Assembly: GCA_039566865.1 (NCBI GenBank)
Contig: CM076949.1
Location: 15,414,501-15,478,500 of the forward strand
Length of the DNA: 64,000 nt
Reading direction: 5' to 3'
Source: Aurelia coerulea
Lineage: Eukaryota; Cnidaria; Scyphozoa; Semaeostomeae; Ulmaridae
In this document: piece by piece, positions 12,454 through 23,896 of the stretch
Position numbering within the stretch: position 1 is the first letter of the stretch
Layout: every line of letters starts with the position of its first letter
The notes under the pieces: model-generated
Told to the model about the DNA's origin: nothing
Seen by the model: only the letters and a program-made list of their open reading frames with translations
The model's database searches: none
Translations under genes and position numbers: made by a program

Positions 12454-12666
12454 CAATCAGTTCCAAAATTGTTGAGCCATTCTTAAAAATATGTTTTTTG
12501 GCACTGTGCCCCCCGTCCCCCCTTTGCAATGTTGAAATCAGTCGGAAAAGTTGTAAATCGTTAGTTACAAACAGAAAAGACTCGTTTTTTTCCAATCAGC
12601 ATTGAACGGGGGGGGGGGGCAAAAACCTTATTTTTTTCAATGGCTCAACAATTTTGCAACTGATTG
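12454..12666. mobile_element. MITE family M1, copy 2
   Basis: The ends CAATCAGTTCCAAAATTGTT and AACAATTTTGCAACTGATTG are inverted copies. The body matches copy 1 at 5805-6024, including GCACTGTGCCCCCCGTCC, a TTGAAATCAGTCGGAAAAG stretch and a G-run. TTCAG-like bases flank both sides and may be a target duplication, but this is uncertain. Confidence 0.82.
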
Positions 12667-13357
12667 TTCAGGAATAAAACAAGCCAGAATTTGGTTTTCT
12701 ACCAACCAACCTTAACCCTAAATCCATATGGGCTTTTTCCGAGCTACCATTTATGGGGGGGGCCTTCCCCCCTCTGAAAACTGCCTTAGACTCATCCGAA
12801 TTCAATACAACTTGGCACAGTTATAGAACAGGTAATTTTTAGCTCGTAGCGTGAATTGGGTGTGCCTGCCACACCTTGTGACGTCACAGTGACGTCACGA
12901 AGCTGAAAATCTGTGAAAATCAGGCTTCCAAGTTGAATTCAAGTTTAATGAAGATTTTGCATGAACTTTATGCAGTTTTTGGTTCAGTTTGTGAACATAT
13001 TTGGTGATAAAACATTATATTATCGAAAATAACGATTTTGGAGTGATATTTTGGCAGAAATTAGCCGATTCTTATGACGTCATTTGTGCAATTAATTTAT
13101 TCTATATAAAAAGAGACCAAAAGAACCTGAAAAATGGTGATTATCTATAACAAATGTTTTTCATTGAAAAAGGTCGAAAAAACTTGGAAAAATTGCTAAT
13201 TAGTCCGAAATGGCGGCCAAAATGACGTCATTATAAAAAAATGCTGACATCATCAAATTCCAGAAATTCCGGTATCAAATTGAAGCCCTTTGTTTGCTGA
13301 TTCATTTGCTGTATAATACTTCATAATTCAATCAAATAATTCTATTGAAATAATTGA
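12667..13357. other. Noncoding stretch with doubled CRE-like sites
   Basis: The segment 12879-12899 contains two adjacent TGACGTCAC palindromes (GTGACGTCACAGTGACGTCA). Such sites can bind bZIP factors, but here they may simply belong to a repeat. No coding region is recognised. Confidence 0.4.
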
Positions 13358-14313
13358 ACATAAGATCCTTTTGGATGATTACAAAGTCTGTCCTGAGCTA
13401 AACAAGCTAAAAATATCTGAATATTGATTTCTTCATAACCCCAAATGATCGTAGATGCTGTTTTTAGCTACAGTCAGAGAGATAAGTGTTGCTGCTAAAG
13501 TCGCCTTCAATGGAAAATCAAGCGCCTTGTATAAGAAAAAGAACCGCATCAAAGGCAACATTTTGGTCTTTATGTCAAACGAGAATGATACGCAAAAATC
13601 AAAAGTCATTACCCTTAGTTTGCTTAGTTCGTGCAAAAAACTATTGGTGCATTTGTGTCAAATGAGATGTCATGTGAGATTTACGATAACGCAAGATTAC
13701 TTATGCAGAACCCAACAGAACGTTTCAATTGTTACTATTCGCGGGCATCTAATTTGAGACAAGCAGTCACGAAGATAACCTCTGTGCAGAATGATATGCA
13801 TGAAGATGTTTTGGTACAGTGTGATCTCGTGCCTTCCCCCTGTCAATGGCGCCATTGTTTGCTGGGATTCTGCAACTTTCTGTAGCTGTGTAGGAGGGGG
13901 ATCCTTCTACCTTCGGTGATGCTGCGACTGCTAGCCTCTGTGCAGGCCACCGGTTACATCATCCTCTAAAGTTGACTTATTTGCATAATGAGTACTATCA
14001 ATAAGGCTAATGATTCGTTCGTTCTAGAAAACGATTGTTTTGACATAATTGAGCTGCTAATGAAGTCAAGAACGTGCCAATTCTGGGTAAATTTGTTGCT
14101 GTGCCAGGGTAAACATCATGGTGATTTATCCATCTTGTGGTGTCAAATCTGTCTAACATGAAATAAGCCGACGTCAAATGTTCCTATAGGATCGCGGGAA
14201 ACTTCTGTCTTGTATGCGCTTTATGTGCGCTTTCTTTATTTCAGTGCCAATTAGCAGAGATAAAACGTTAATCAATCGCTTTAACGAGCGTGACGGAAGT
14301 GGGTTACTTACTT

Positions 14314-14345
<32 letters not shown>

Positions 14346-14400
14346 ACTGACTGACATCGAAGCCCCTTCTTAGATTACAAAGTGGACTTTGTAATCAAAA

Positions 14401-14795
14401 ACCATGATTTTGCCGCTACCTCCTTCCAAAAATGGGCATGTCACGTGACCTGTGAGTCCTATTATTCAAAAATGTTTCAATCATAATGTGGCTAATAGAT
14501 AATTAGTAAAAGTCAGGGAGGCTGGGGGACATAGCCAATGTCGTTTAAAAACGTGGCAAATAAAACCTTGAGGGAGGGGTGGAATCCACCCTCCCCCCCC
14601 CCCCACATGCGGATTAGGGTTAATCTCGTTATAATACAAAAAAGCTGGGGTCGGGGCCGAAGCGAGGCAGGCTGGTAATGGTTGAGAATGGCCTAGCCGA
14701 CATGGCGACATGCGGCTAAATCTCAAAATGCCTCCGGCCTCTGATTGGCTAATTTTCCTACCTCGTTTTCATGTTTATTATTAAATGAAGTCTAT
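14401..14795. other. Centre of the large fold-back element
   Basis: This unique spacer between the arms contains a C-run near 14590-14604. A block at 14728-14776 recurs in opposite orientation at about 21968-22019 (shared core AGCCAATCAGAGGCCGG). It shows no coding potential beyond a short minus frame at 14481-14726. Confidence 0.5.
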
Positions 14796-14851
14796 TTTTG
14801 ATTACAAAGTCCAACTTTGTAATCTAAGAGGGGGCTCCAGGTCAGTCAGTC

Positions 14852-14882
<31 letters not shown>

Positions 14883-15220
14883 CAGTCACGCTCGTTAAAA
14901 CAATTAATTAACGTTTTATCTCTGCTAATTGGCACTGAAATAAAGAATGCGCACAGAAAGCGCATGCAAGACAGAAGTTTCCCGCGATCCTATAGCAACA
15001 TTTGACATCGGCTTATTTCATGTTAGACAGATTTGACACCGTAAGATGGATAAATCACCATGATGTTTACCCTGGCACAACAACAAATTTACGCAGAATT
15101 GGCACGTTCTTGACGTCATTAGTAGCTTAATTATGTTAAAACAATCGTTTTCTAGAACGAATGCATCGTTAGCCACTTATTGATAGTATTCATTATGCAA
15201 ATAAGTCGAGTTTAGAGGAT

Positions 15221-16246
15221 TCATTTTCATTTCATTTTAAATTATTTATACACAAAAACCCTTCAGCTAACAAACGCAATACTTAAATAAGAAAATAAAT
15301 ATCCTAATTACATTAATATAGTCTATATACAGTTAAAGCAAAATTATGTACAGTAATCTATGTAGTAGCAGCTGCTCTTCCAGGGCGTCGTGTTTTAGTT
15401 GTGTTCAGCTCATATAATAACTTTTCAATTGTTTTCTGAATCTACTAAGTGTAGGGATCTCTCTGATATTGATGGGTATATATATTGTTCCAAGTTTTCA
15501 GAGCCGAATAGTGAAAGCCTTTCTTGACATATTCAAGATTATTTCTTGGGATTTGTAGGTCCCTGCAATTCCTTGTTCTGTAGTTGGAATGCTGGGTCCT
15601 ATGATGGTATTTACCCCAAAGGCTTTCGGGACATTGCCTGTTGATTATTTTATATGTTATAACTGATCGATCAAAGTTTATTAGTTGTTTAACAGTCAAC
15701 CAATTATGAGACCAATTGTCTTTTAGTCTGGCCTTATCAATAATCGAACGGGCTCTGTCCTGCAGACGTTGGAGGGTATTCCATTTTGATTTAGGAAGAC
15801 TCCCCCAAATAACATTGGCGCATCGCAGATGGCTTTCTACAAGTGCACGGTACACATGCTCCGGCTGGGATTGGGAAATGAGATTTTTCAATTTTTTTAG
15901 TGACTTAAGACCGCCACTAATCTTCCCTTTCACTTTGTTGAATTGTTCATCCCAGTTTAGCCCTTCATCCACAATAACCCCCAGTGATTTAGTCTTCAGC
16001 ACACGCTTAATTTCTGAATTGTTAAGATTCAGTGGTTCTGAGATTTCAACCTTATTTGTCCTCCGTGGATGGCCAATGATCATGTATTCAGTTTTTTTCG
16101 GGTTGGCACTTAACTTGTTTATACGCATCCATTCCGAGATGTTTCTTAATTCTTTGTGGGCATTTGTAATTAGATCATCGACGTTACTAGATGTTAATGT
16201 AACATGTGTGTCATCTGCATACATACTAGCCCTAGAGAATTCTAAT
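15221..16246 (-). mobile_element. LINE C, 5'-truncated, inserted in the fold-back right arm
   Basis: The 3' end at 15221 carries a (TGAAA)-like tail on the minus strand. The 5' end stops inside the RT. The flanks GTTTAGAGGAT and GATGTAACCGG rejoin to match the uninterrupted left arm near 13955-13975, which fixes the boundaries to within a few bases. Any target duplication is at most a few bases. It is the same family as LINE B. Confidence 0.85.
15445..16224 (-). pseudogene. LINE C reverse transcriptase C-terminal half
   Basis: A 259-residue frame starts just at the catalytic MYADDTHVTL box. It continues with MRINKLSANPKKTEYMIIGH, KTKSLGVIVDEGLNWDEQ, LQRLQDRARSII and CPESLWGKYHHRTQHSNY. It ends early, after LKTWNNI, through a frame break relative to LINE B. 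The GVPQG and LDLKKAFD motifs are absent because of 5' truncation, so it cannot encode an active enzyme. Confidence 0.85.
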
Positions 16247-16761
16247 GATGTAACCGGCGGCCTGCACAGAGGCTAGCATTCGCAGCATCACTGAAGGTAG
16301 AAGGACCCTCCTCCTACACAGCTACGGATGCAAACGTCGCAGGTGAAGTTGAGAGGAAAGGTGCAGGATCCCAGCAAACAATGGCTCCATTAACTGGGAG
16401 AAGGCACGTGATCACACTGAACCAAAACATCTTCATGCCTATGATTCTGCACAGAGGTTATTTTCGTAACTATATATGTATATATGTAAAATTTTGCCAT
16501 ACAAAGTAAAAATTGAAAATGTAATAAAGGAAAGAAAGGCTATTTACATGTATAAGATGGTAATAAAAACTAAAGATCTAGTATAAAAATACCCCTAGTT
16601 TAAAATGGCAGGAATAGCATTAAAAGGTCAGTGCAACCTTGTTTCCATAATGGTCCCTCCAGGGGTATTATAGAAAAGAAAAGTTTTCATGAAAAAAAAG
16701 AGACGTTCATTAGAACGTGTAACAGCCTGTTGGGCTTGTTATTTATGCAGTTTTTAGAAAT

Positions 16762-18763
16762 TTAATAATATATATAGGGACTGTTTTCTTTATTTTGGAG
16801 GTCTTTAAAGAAATTGTCCTTTATCTTATGTTTGAAACTGTTAACGTTTTTAGCAGACTTTAGGTCAGAGTGTAGATTGTTCCAGATTTTAGGTCCTAGG
16901 TAAGATAGACCACTTTGCCCTATGTTGCTCTTTCGGAATGGTTGATTTAATTTGTTTTTAGACCTTCGAGTAATCCGACTCTGGCCAGCTGGTAAGAACA
17001 TCTCCGACACATAGGATGGGGCTGAATTATCGAAAAATGTGTAAACGTTTGTAGCAGTACATTGTTTAAACCTCTCTTTAGTAGGGAGCCAATCTATATT
17101 TTTAAATTCTTTGATTCCTATATGTGCTCTGTTATTCATACTTAAGCAAAACCTGATACATTTATTTTGAGCTGTTGAATTTTTTTGGTTAGCCTTTTAT
17201 TAATCAATGGAAACCAAGCACAGCATGCATAGTCAAAGTGGGGCTGGATTAGAGCATTTGCTAGTAACCTACGAAGAGAGAAGTCAAGAAAATTTTGCTT
17301 TCTATAGAGGAACCTTAGCCTGCCATTTATTTTGCCCAGGGTCCTGGTAGCCATTGATTCACAAGACAGGTTTCCATCAAGAATACAGCCCAGATAGGTC
17401 ACTGAGGTATGCTGTGTAATCCTGATGCCACCCCTTCTGATGTCCAGATTTTGATTGTCGGTTCTCATTTTTGCTCTGCCAAAAAGTATAGACTTTGTTT
17501 TGTCCTCTCCAAAATGAATGCTTAGTTTGTTATCAACGAACCAATCACAGAGGGAATTAAAATTCTTATTTAGTTGCTTTTCTATTTCATTGACGCTATT
17601 GTCACTGAATACAAGGCAGTAGTCATCTGCATATGAAAGAAGGTCACAGTCAACTGCCTGAGGCATATCATTGACATACAAGAGGAAAATTAGTGGGCCA
17701 AGAATAGAACCTTGTGGGACTCCACATGATGGTTCCCCAGGTGACGAGATCTCCTTCCCTATATTTACGAAAAAAGTTCGGTTTTTTAGATATGATCTAA
17801 ACCAAAAAATAACTGAATCGGCAAAGCCTATGTGTTTCATTTTTTCAAAGAAAATTTCGTGATCGATTGTGTCAAACGCTTTTTGTAAGTCAATTAATAT
17901 CATGCCGGTAAACTTCCCGTTTTCAAACCCTTGTATGATTTTATTACTTAGATACGATAGGCATGTGTGGAAGGGACGAAAACCAGACTGGTATTGATAG
18001 AGAATCTTATTTGTATCCAAGTATTGTTGTATCTGCTCGTGGATAATTTTTTCAATAACTTTGGAGATCTGAGGCAAGAGTGAGATTGGCCTGTAATTTT
18101 TTGGTTCATCTTTCTTGCCTTTTTTAAAAAGTGGTTTCAATTTAGCTTGCTTGCAATCGTCTGGGAAACGAGCTAGAGAGATGGAGAGATTGCATAGCTC
18201 CTTGACTGGTTTTGCCAGTATTGGTGCACCGTCCTTAAGGAATTTTCCTGCGAGATTATCAGGCCCTGCTGCTTTTGCGGGATTTATTTTCTCTAAGAAT
18301 TTGAGAACATGTTCATCAGTTGTATGATGTAGTGTGAATTTGTTCTTCCCTGGGTTGAGGTGTTGGTAGTATTGTTTGACACTTTCTGACCCAAATATTT
18401 TGGGTGGATTTGGTAGCTTATTTACAAGTTTTTTAGCCAAATTTGAAAAGAAATTTTTGAAAATGTTTGAATTAATTTTATCATCAAAGCAATGCTCGCC
18501 ATCATTTTTTAGGCATATTTTGGAGGGTTTGTCTTGTTTAGAAGGAAGTCCTAGTGATTTCAGGCTTTTCCAGAGTTCTTTTGCCATGTCAATATTTTCA
18601 TTTAGTTTTCCAACCACACAAGTTTTCTTTTTCTTCTTTATAAGAGACAAAACCTTGTTTCTAGCTTTCCTGAAATTGACATGGTCCATGTGAATTTTTG
18701 TCTTCTTAAATTTGCAGAGCAGCTTGTCTCGAATCCTGATCCCTTCAAGAACTTCCTCATCTA
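16762..18763 (-). pseudogene. LINE D reverse transcriptase, largely open
   Basis: A 544-residue open frame (17142-18776) contains INPAKAAGPDNLAGKFLKD, PLFKKGKKDEPKNYRPISLL, ILIDLQKAFDTIDHEIFFEK, CGVPQGSILGPLIFLLYVND and the catalytic LSYADDYCLVFSD box. Its first few codons (18764-18776) lie in the inserted MITE, so the LINE part begins at 18763. A single frame slip at about 17140-17165 moves the C-terminus to 16762-17139, with FKNIDWLPTKERFKQCTATN, SGLSYLGPKIWNNL and FKHKIKDNF. Few lesions imply a younger insertion than LINEs A-C. The family is CR1/L2-like by motifs. Confidence 0.88.
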
Positions 18764-19366
18764 CCGGGTGCGCCAAAATAAACTGTGCACGTTTGACAGG
18801 TCACAATAAATCGTACACTGGACCGATTTTGAAGATTTATGACTTAATCTTTAGCAGAAGGTCTGAATTAGATTCTAGACTTTTTGCAAATTTTTCCGTT
18901 TTCAGTTTTTAGAGCAAGAAGCGAGTTTCTTAAAATATTCGTTTTCGAAAAAATTGAAAACGATCAAAAAACATCGATCAAATTTTAAAAGATTCAACAT
19001 AAATGAATAAAGAGAAAACGTTTTCAGGGGGATTTGGGGGTTTAGTACGAACTATCGTACAATAGATTACAATTGGACGACTTCTAAATCGAAAATCAAA
19101 ACGGAAAATTTCTCTCTTTTTCCATTCGTGTCGATTCTTCAGAAAACTTGATCGATGATTTTTGATCGTTTTCAGTGTTTTCGAAAACTAAAATCTTAGG
19201 AAACTCGCTTTTACCTCTAAAAACTGAGACTGAAAAAATTTGCATTAAATTCCAGTATCTAATTCATGCTTTCTGCTAAAGATTAAGTCATAAATTTTGA
19301 AGATTGGTCAAATGTACGATTTATATTGGCCTGCCAAACGTGCATAGTTTATTTTGGCGCACCCGG
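18764..19366. mobile_element. TA-flanked long-TIR MITE inside LINE D
   Basis: The ends CCGGGTGCGCCAAAATAAAC and GTTTATTTTGGCGCACCCGG are inverted copies (the right end reads AGTTTATTTTGG) flanked by TA on both sides (18762-18763, 19367-19368). The inverted similarity continues inward for close to 200 bp per side, including an ACTTAATCTTTAGCAGAA block. A TA target and no coding capacity fit the Tc1/mariner group. Joining the flanks restores the LINE D endonuclease-RT linker in frame, which sets the insertion point. Confidence 0.9.
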
Positions 19367-20463
19367 TATCCATTCTTGAGTGTCTTTTCTTTTGCGAATT
19401 TCTTTCATTGGAGCTATTTCATCAATTATGGAAATGATCATTTGTATGAAGTGAGAATATGCAGCATTGATATCAATAAATTCGGACAGTTTTTCCAGGA
19501 AGAGCTCTCTATTGTAATTTTTCATTGAACGGATTTTGACATATTTGTGACCAAAGATTTTAGTTTTAGTGCTCTTTCTTGTACAGTAAATCATTTGATG
19601 GTCAGATATTCCCAAGTTGAGGACACCATGCTGAGAATTTTTTTGGCCCGAATTAGAGATTATATGGTCCAATAGAGTTTCAGATTTTTCAGTAATGCGC
19701 GTTGGTTCTTGGATTAGCTGTAAAAGTCCGTGAAGGGAGCAGAATTCTTTGTAGCGCTTGATCCCGTTTGAATTACTTTTTTACTGCCTGTCAGGTCAAT
19801 GTTCAAGTCCCCCAATATAAAAACTTCTTGATTATCAAAGTATTCTGTTTTTGAAATTGCTACATTGAGCTTTTTAAGGAAACCACTTGAGTCAGGGGGT
19901 CTGTAAAGGATCCCAACGAGGATTGGTTTGGATTTTGGTAACAGTAAGTCAAGAAATATATTTTCGAGATCTGGTGAAAAATCTTCCCTTACATTGAAAG
20001 ACAATTCTTTTCTGATACAGCAAGCAACGCCACCACCTTGTCTATTTCTGTCAGATCTTTTCAATTCATAGCCATCAATTTTAACCTCATTATCTAATAC
20101 AGTTTTGTCAAGTTTTGATTCTGTAATTCCAATTATTGCAGCATTTGAGTTTTTGGCAATGACGCGCAATTCATCAATTTTGGGCAATAGGCCATTTATA
20201 TTAAGGTGAAGAAAGTGCAAGCCTCTTTTCCTAAATGGATTCCACATACAATCTTCTGGTCGTCCTTGGGTGGCTTCATTATTAATTTCAATTGGTATTG
20301 GATGTTCAGGCAAGGGGTCATTAACAGAGCCTTCATCCGCAAATGGAAGCATTGTCATTTTCATTGTCATTGTCATTGTCATCGACATTGTCGCCTTTGC
20401 AACAATCAAGAGGTGGAAAATGAACTTCACTTTCTCGTTGAATGTCGAGCATATGGCGTTCAA
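19349..20463 (-). pseudogene. LINE D endonuclease domain
   Basis: The frame 19714-20463 has LHFLHLNINGLLPKIDELR, IIGITESKLD, a GGGVACCIRKEL block, VGILYRPPDSSGF and FILGDLNIDL, the classic APE endonuclease series. After a frame slip near 19710 the frame 19349-19672 adds LDHIISNSG and GISDHQMIYCTRK, the last catalytic block (SDH). The first codons of the upstream frame overlap a (CATTGT)n-type microsatellite and are probably not genuine LINE sequence. The last codons, 19349-19366, belong to the inserted MITE. Confidence 0.85.
20343..20392. repeat. Microsatellite at the LINE D / LINE J junction
   Basis: CATTGT(CA)-type hexamers, with T(C/T)ATTGTCATTGTCATTGTC, separate the 5' end of minus-strand LINE D from the plus-strand fragment LINE J. 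This is a head-to-head junction. Confidence 0.7.
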
Positions 20464-20840
20464 CGAAAAAAGCTTTTTGAAACAGCTGAAAACGAAGTTA
20501 AGTCATTCGGTACAATGGACCCGAGACAAAAATTCATATACCTCCTCTCAACAGAAAATATAAAGTTGGTACAAGAAGTTGCTAAATACACCAGAGACGC
20601 TTTCGAGTCTCGAAATAACAGTTTACAGACCGGACCGTGACCGCGACAACTACCATTCTGCTTTATTACCACTAACTTAGATTTAGTTATTTGTTCATTT
20701 ATTATTATCTTTATTCACTTTATTACTTGTTATTACATTTGCCGTAATCGTAATTGTTTAGATTAATTAGTTTGTAGTTTTGTTAGGACGACGCTCCAGT
20801 ATTGTGTAGCAAGTCTAGATGTTAAAATGAAATGAAAATG
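20387..20840 (+). mobile_element. LINE J, 3' fragment of a plus-strand LINE
   Basis: The coding tail 20387-20640 reads CRLCNNQEVENELHFLVECR followed by about 60 residues to a stop. This is the CCHC-like C-terminal motif (C-x2-C..H-x4-C) of some non-LTR retrotransposons. A 190-bp 3' UTR ends in AAATGAAATGAAAATG. Only the last few hundred bases are present. It lies head to head with LINE D, inside the same fold-back arm. Confidence 0.72.
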
Positions 20841-21223
20841 GAAGCTCTTGCCACAGGTTAACCCTGATAACCCTGACCCAAAGGTTAACTACTTGTCTCA
20901 AACTAGATGCCCGCAAATAGAAACGTTCTGCAGGGTTCTGCATAAACATAAGCAATTTTGTATTATCTGAAATCTCACATGACATCTAATTTGAGACATA
21001 CAAGGCGCTTGATTTTCTATGGAAGGCGACTTTAGGAGCAACACTCACTGTAGCTAAAAACAACATCAACGATCATTTGGGGTTATGAAGAAATCAATTT
21101 TCAGATTTTCTTATGCTTGCTTAGCTCAGGACGGACTTTGTAATCATCCAAAAGGATCTTATGTTTAATAAAGTCATCAGCCAACCTGAAGCTGTGAGGG
21201 TTGTTCCTCAACACAATTCAAGA

Positions 21224-21427
21224 ATTTGACAAAGGCACACTATCCCCTTGATGAATGAAAGAAATCGATAAAGATCTCCATTGAATATTCCACAAATTTA
21301 CGCTAATTTCCTGCATTCAATGAAGGCGGGATCATTCATGTGTAATTTTCATGGCCATGAAAATTATGCATGAATGACTTTGCTTTCTTTGGATGAAGCA
21401 AATTATCGAGGGGACAGTGTGCCTTTA
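21224..21427. mobile_element. MITE, ~204 bp
   Basis: The ends AAAGGCACACTATCCCCTTG and CGAGGGGACAGTGTGCCTTT are inverted copies. The centre contains the palindrome TTTTCATGGCCATGAAAA. Noncoding. Confidence 0.72.
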
Positions 21428-22027
21428 ATGACTTTTATCTATGGTTGGCCCTAAATTTAAAAAATAACTGAATTTTATAATTTCTATTCTGAACTCGTCT
21501 TTGCACAATTTCACGGTTAGGCCAACTGTTTGGAAACATGCATGCTCTGTCCTTCCTGCAAAGCGGAAACAGTCTGTTCCTCATTCTCCTTTACAAACTT
21601 TGAAAAGTTTAATTGTCAACATTACTATTCATGTGCAGACAGGTATGAATTTAAATTTGGAAATAAAAGAAACAATTTGCAAGCCAATAATTCATAAAGA
21701 TGGCATTTCATGGTTATCATCATTTCTGAAGCGGTCCTTTTCATGGCAGCAATCACAAAATACAGTACAGAATGGCAGATCCTTGTTATCTTTATCAAAG
21801 AAATTCCCTTTCTTAAAATCTATGATGCAACTCGGCTCAGCAAGGCTCTGTCTTTGTTGTTAGGTCTAATCTAATCATAGTCATAGTCAACAAGTCAACA
21901 AGTCAACAGCAGCATTTTTTTATTTTTCTACTTTCTACATTCTACATCATTACATCATTGTCTGAATGCCATAATAAACATTAAAACGAGGTAGGAAAAT
22001 TAGCCAATCAGAGGCCGGAATCGGTGC
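21428..22027. other. Noncoding stretch
   Basis: A 120-codon plus frame (21501-21863) has no recognisable domain and I do not call it a gene. The end, 21968-22019, is an inverted copy of the block at 14728-14776 inside the fold-back centre. Confidence 0.4.
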
Positions 22028-22365
22028 CCCCATTGTTTATTTTCTTCCCAATTTTTGATATGAAAGTCCATAAGTCCCTAGACTTGCCCAAAGCCTATTT
22101 CGTCAAAAAATTTTCGTCAAAAACGAACGGATAATATTCATTCTCTGATACATCGAGAGTCTGCCATTGGGACCTATCAGACTTGCATTAAGTCTATTTC
22201 GTCAACTGTAATAAGTCTATCTGAAAGTATACTACGAAACATTTCGCCCTTCACTTTTTCTTTCAACTTTTTTTGAAGAAAATTTTTTGACGAAATAGGC
22301 TTTTGGCAAGTCTAGGGACTTATGGCCTTTCATATCAAAAATTGGGAAGAAAATAAACAATGGGA
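22028..22365. mobile_element. Long-TIR MITE, ~338 bp
   Basis: About 95 bp at each end are inverted copies: CCATTGTTTATTTTCTTCCC on the left and GGGAAGAAAATAAACAATGG on the right. Within them CCATAAGTCCCTAGACTTGC and AAGCCTATTTCGTCAAAAAA also match. The centre is under 150 bp and noncoding. Confidence 0.8.
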
Positions 22366-23044
22366 GCAAAGATTTTTCTATTCACATTGAAACGAGGTTA
22401 ATGGCCTCTTTTCGGTAGTGGGAAAATTTCATCGCTTTGGTGTATTGCACTTTCATGAAGTGAAGGAAGCGAAGTGGCATTCTAAATGAGGAAATTCTGA
22501 TTGAAACTGAAAGGGTTGTTGATTCTTGGATTGAGGAAACATTCATCTGGATACTTGTGGCTTTTGCTCATTGCTAAAGTCACTCAAAATTTGAATTTTG
22601 AGACGTTTTATTATCCGAGGATTGAGCCGACAAGTTAGGCCCATCCGCCATTGCCTATATTACTCGGTTCTTCCGTACACTGTTGCTATGGTTTCCATAT
22701 CGGACGTGACATCAAGGGAGACAATTTCGTTCCAATTTTCAATGTGAAAGTCCATGAGTCGTAGTTATAGCGTCCATCAGCCTATCAACAGCAATAACTG
22801 AACTTGCAATCAATCTACACACGCTGGGTGTTGATTAGACTGATTACGAGTCGAGTTTCGCTCCTCTGCCAAACGATATACCCCGCAGTCTCGTTTTGGT
22901 GAGCGATAACTGAGACTCACTGTCATCAGTCTAGGGGTTGATAGATCAGTGTTTGGTTTGGTTAGATCAATGTCAAGCCTGACATTGAACGATAATATAA
23001 TAAACTAGATATAACATCAATCAGTGAGTGCTTGTTGGTTGTTG
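22366..23044. other. Noncoding stretch
   Basis: No gene seen. A short inverted pair around AGACTGAT/ATCAGTCT (22846 and 22935) is too weak to call an element. Confidence 0.4.
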
Positions 23045-23880
23045 ATGTTTAGCACTATATTAGTGTTGCAGCCACCATTTTTTTAAAACTTTACCATAGC
23101 CATTAGTTTTTTCTTAAGTCTCATGTTAGCTCTACTGCATAAACAAACATCAATTATTTAAATGTTTATTTTCTCAAGGAAAACAAATTTTCCACATTAA
23201 AGTGTGGATTGTAGTAAGGTAGTAGCTACAATTAACCCTATTTTAACCGGGTAAAAAAAAGTGATTTTCTACCGGGGGGGGCGTTTTTCGCCCCCCCTGT
23301 TTTTCTCCGCAAGTATAAGAGCTATGACAATGAAACTTGCATTGTGTCATAATTGAACAATGGAGTATAGCACTATATTAGTGCAAATTTTGCAGCCACC
23401 ATTATTTTAAAATTTCCAAAACTTTACCATAGCGTACGGATATTTAGTTTAATAAATTCTTGCAAAATTGTTAGTCTCATGTTAGCTACCTTACGTTATT
23501 TGAGGTAATTCCATCATAAACAAACATCATAGAAATTACTGCTGATTAAATATGTTTATTTTCTCAAGGAAAACAAATTTTCCACATTAAAGTGTGGATT
23601 GTAGTAAGGTAGTAGCTACAATTAAGAGTGTAAGGGGTTTTTTAATCATCATTCTTTAAAACTTTAGTTCTGCTATTAACTTCTTTCAGAGCATTATATT
23701 AGTGCTGCAGCCACCATTTTTTTAAACTTTACCATAGCCATTAGTTTTTTCTGAAGTCTCATGTTAGCTTTACCGCATTAACAAACATCGTTTAATTAAA
23801 TGTTTATTTTCTGAAGGAAAGCAAATTTTCCATATAGAAAGTGTGGATTAAAGTAACCTAGTAGCTACAATTTATATATA
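23045..23880 (-). repeat. ~248-bp satellite S248, three units in minus orientation
   Basis: Three units carry, as read here, GCACTATATTAGTG, then a CTCATGTTAGCT stretch, TGTTTATTTTCTCAAGGAAA and GTAGTAGCTACAATTAA. These are the reverse complement of the main array at 32.1-41.2 kb. A non-satellite piece of about 115 bp, with a G-run and C-run near 23273-23299, interrupts the first two units. Flanks are noncoding. Confidence 0.85.
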
Positions 23881-23896
23881 AAGAGTATTGCACGCA

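Larger units (their letters stand above)
16471..20335 (-). mobile_element. LINE D, near-complete ORF2, split by a MITE
   Basis: This minus-strand non-LTR element has endonuclease (about 20300-19370), RT (18760-17150), C-terminal region (17139-16762) and a 3' UTR ending in a short TATATG-like tail at 16471. It lies inside the right arm of the large fold-back element, where TAAC is repeated at both edges of the inserted block (16470 and 20884). A 603-bp MITE sits in its coding region at 18764-19366. It is the best-preserved LINE in the window. Confidence 0.88.
13358..21168. mobile_element. Large fold-back transposon with nested LINE insertions
   Basis: The left arm 13358-14400 is the reverse complement of a right arm found in three pieces: 14796-15220, 16247-16470 and 20884-21168. 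The arm content matches in order: a palindrome GATTACAAAGT..ACTTTGTAATC, a (TTTC)n/(GAAA)n microsatellite, a block with CTAGCCTCTGTGCAGGCC, a block with TCCCAGCAAACAATGG, and an outer end with ATCCAAAAGGATCTTATG. LINE C fills the first gap and a block containing LINE D the second. Without them the element would be about 2.5 kb. One internal difference of roughly 110 bp separates the arms, about 13570-13680 on the left. No transposase is seen in the 395-bp centre. Confidence 0.82.

Noticed and set aside
12879..12899. Doubled TGACGTCA as a functional CRE enhancer
   Set aside because: There is no nearby gene or promoter, and the motif could belong to a dispersed repeat.
20206..20386. N-terminal part of the 144-codon plus frame
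   Set aside because: This part is antisense to LINE D and a microsatellite; only the part from 20387 is LINE J coding sequence.
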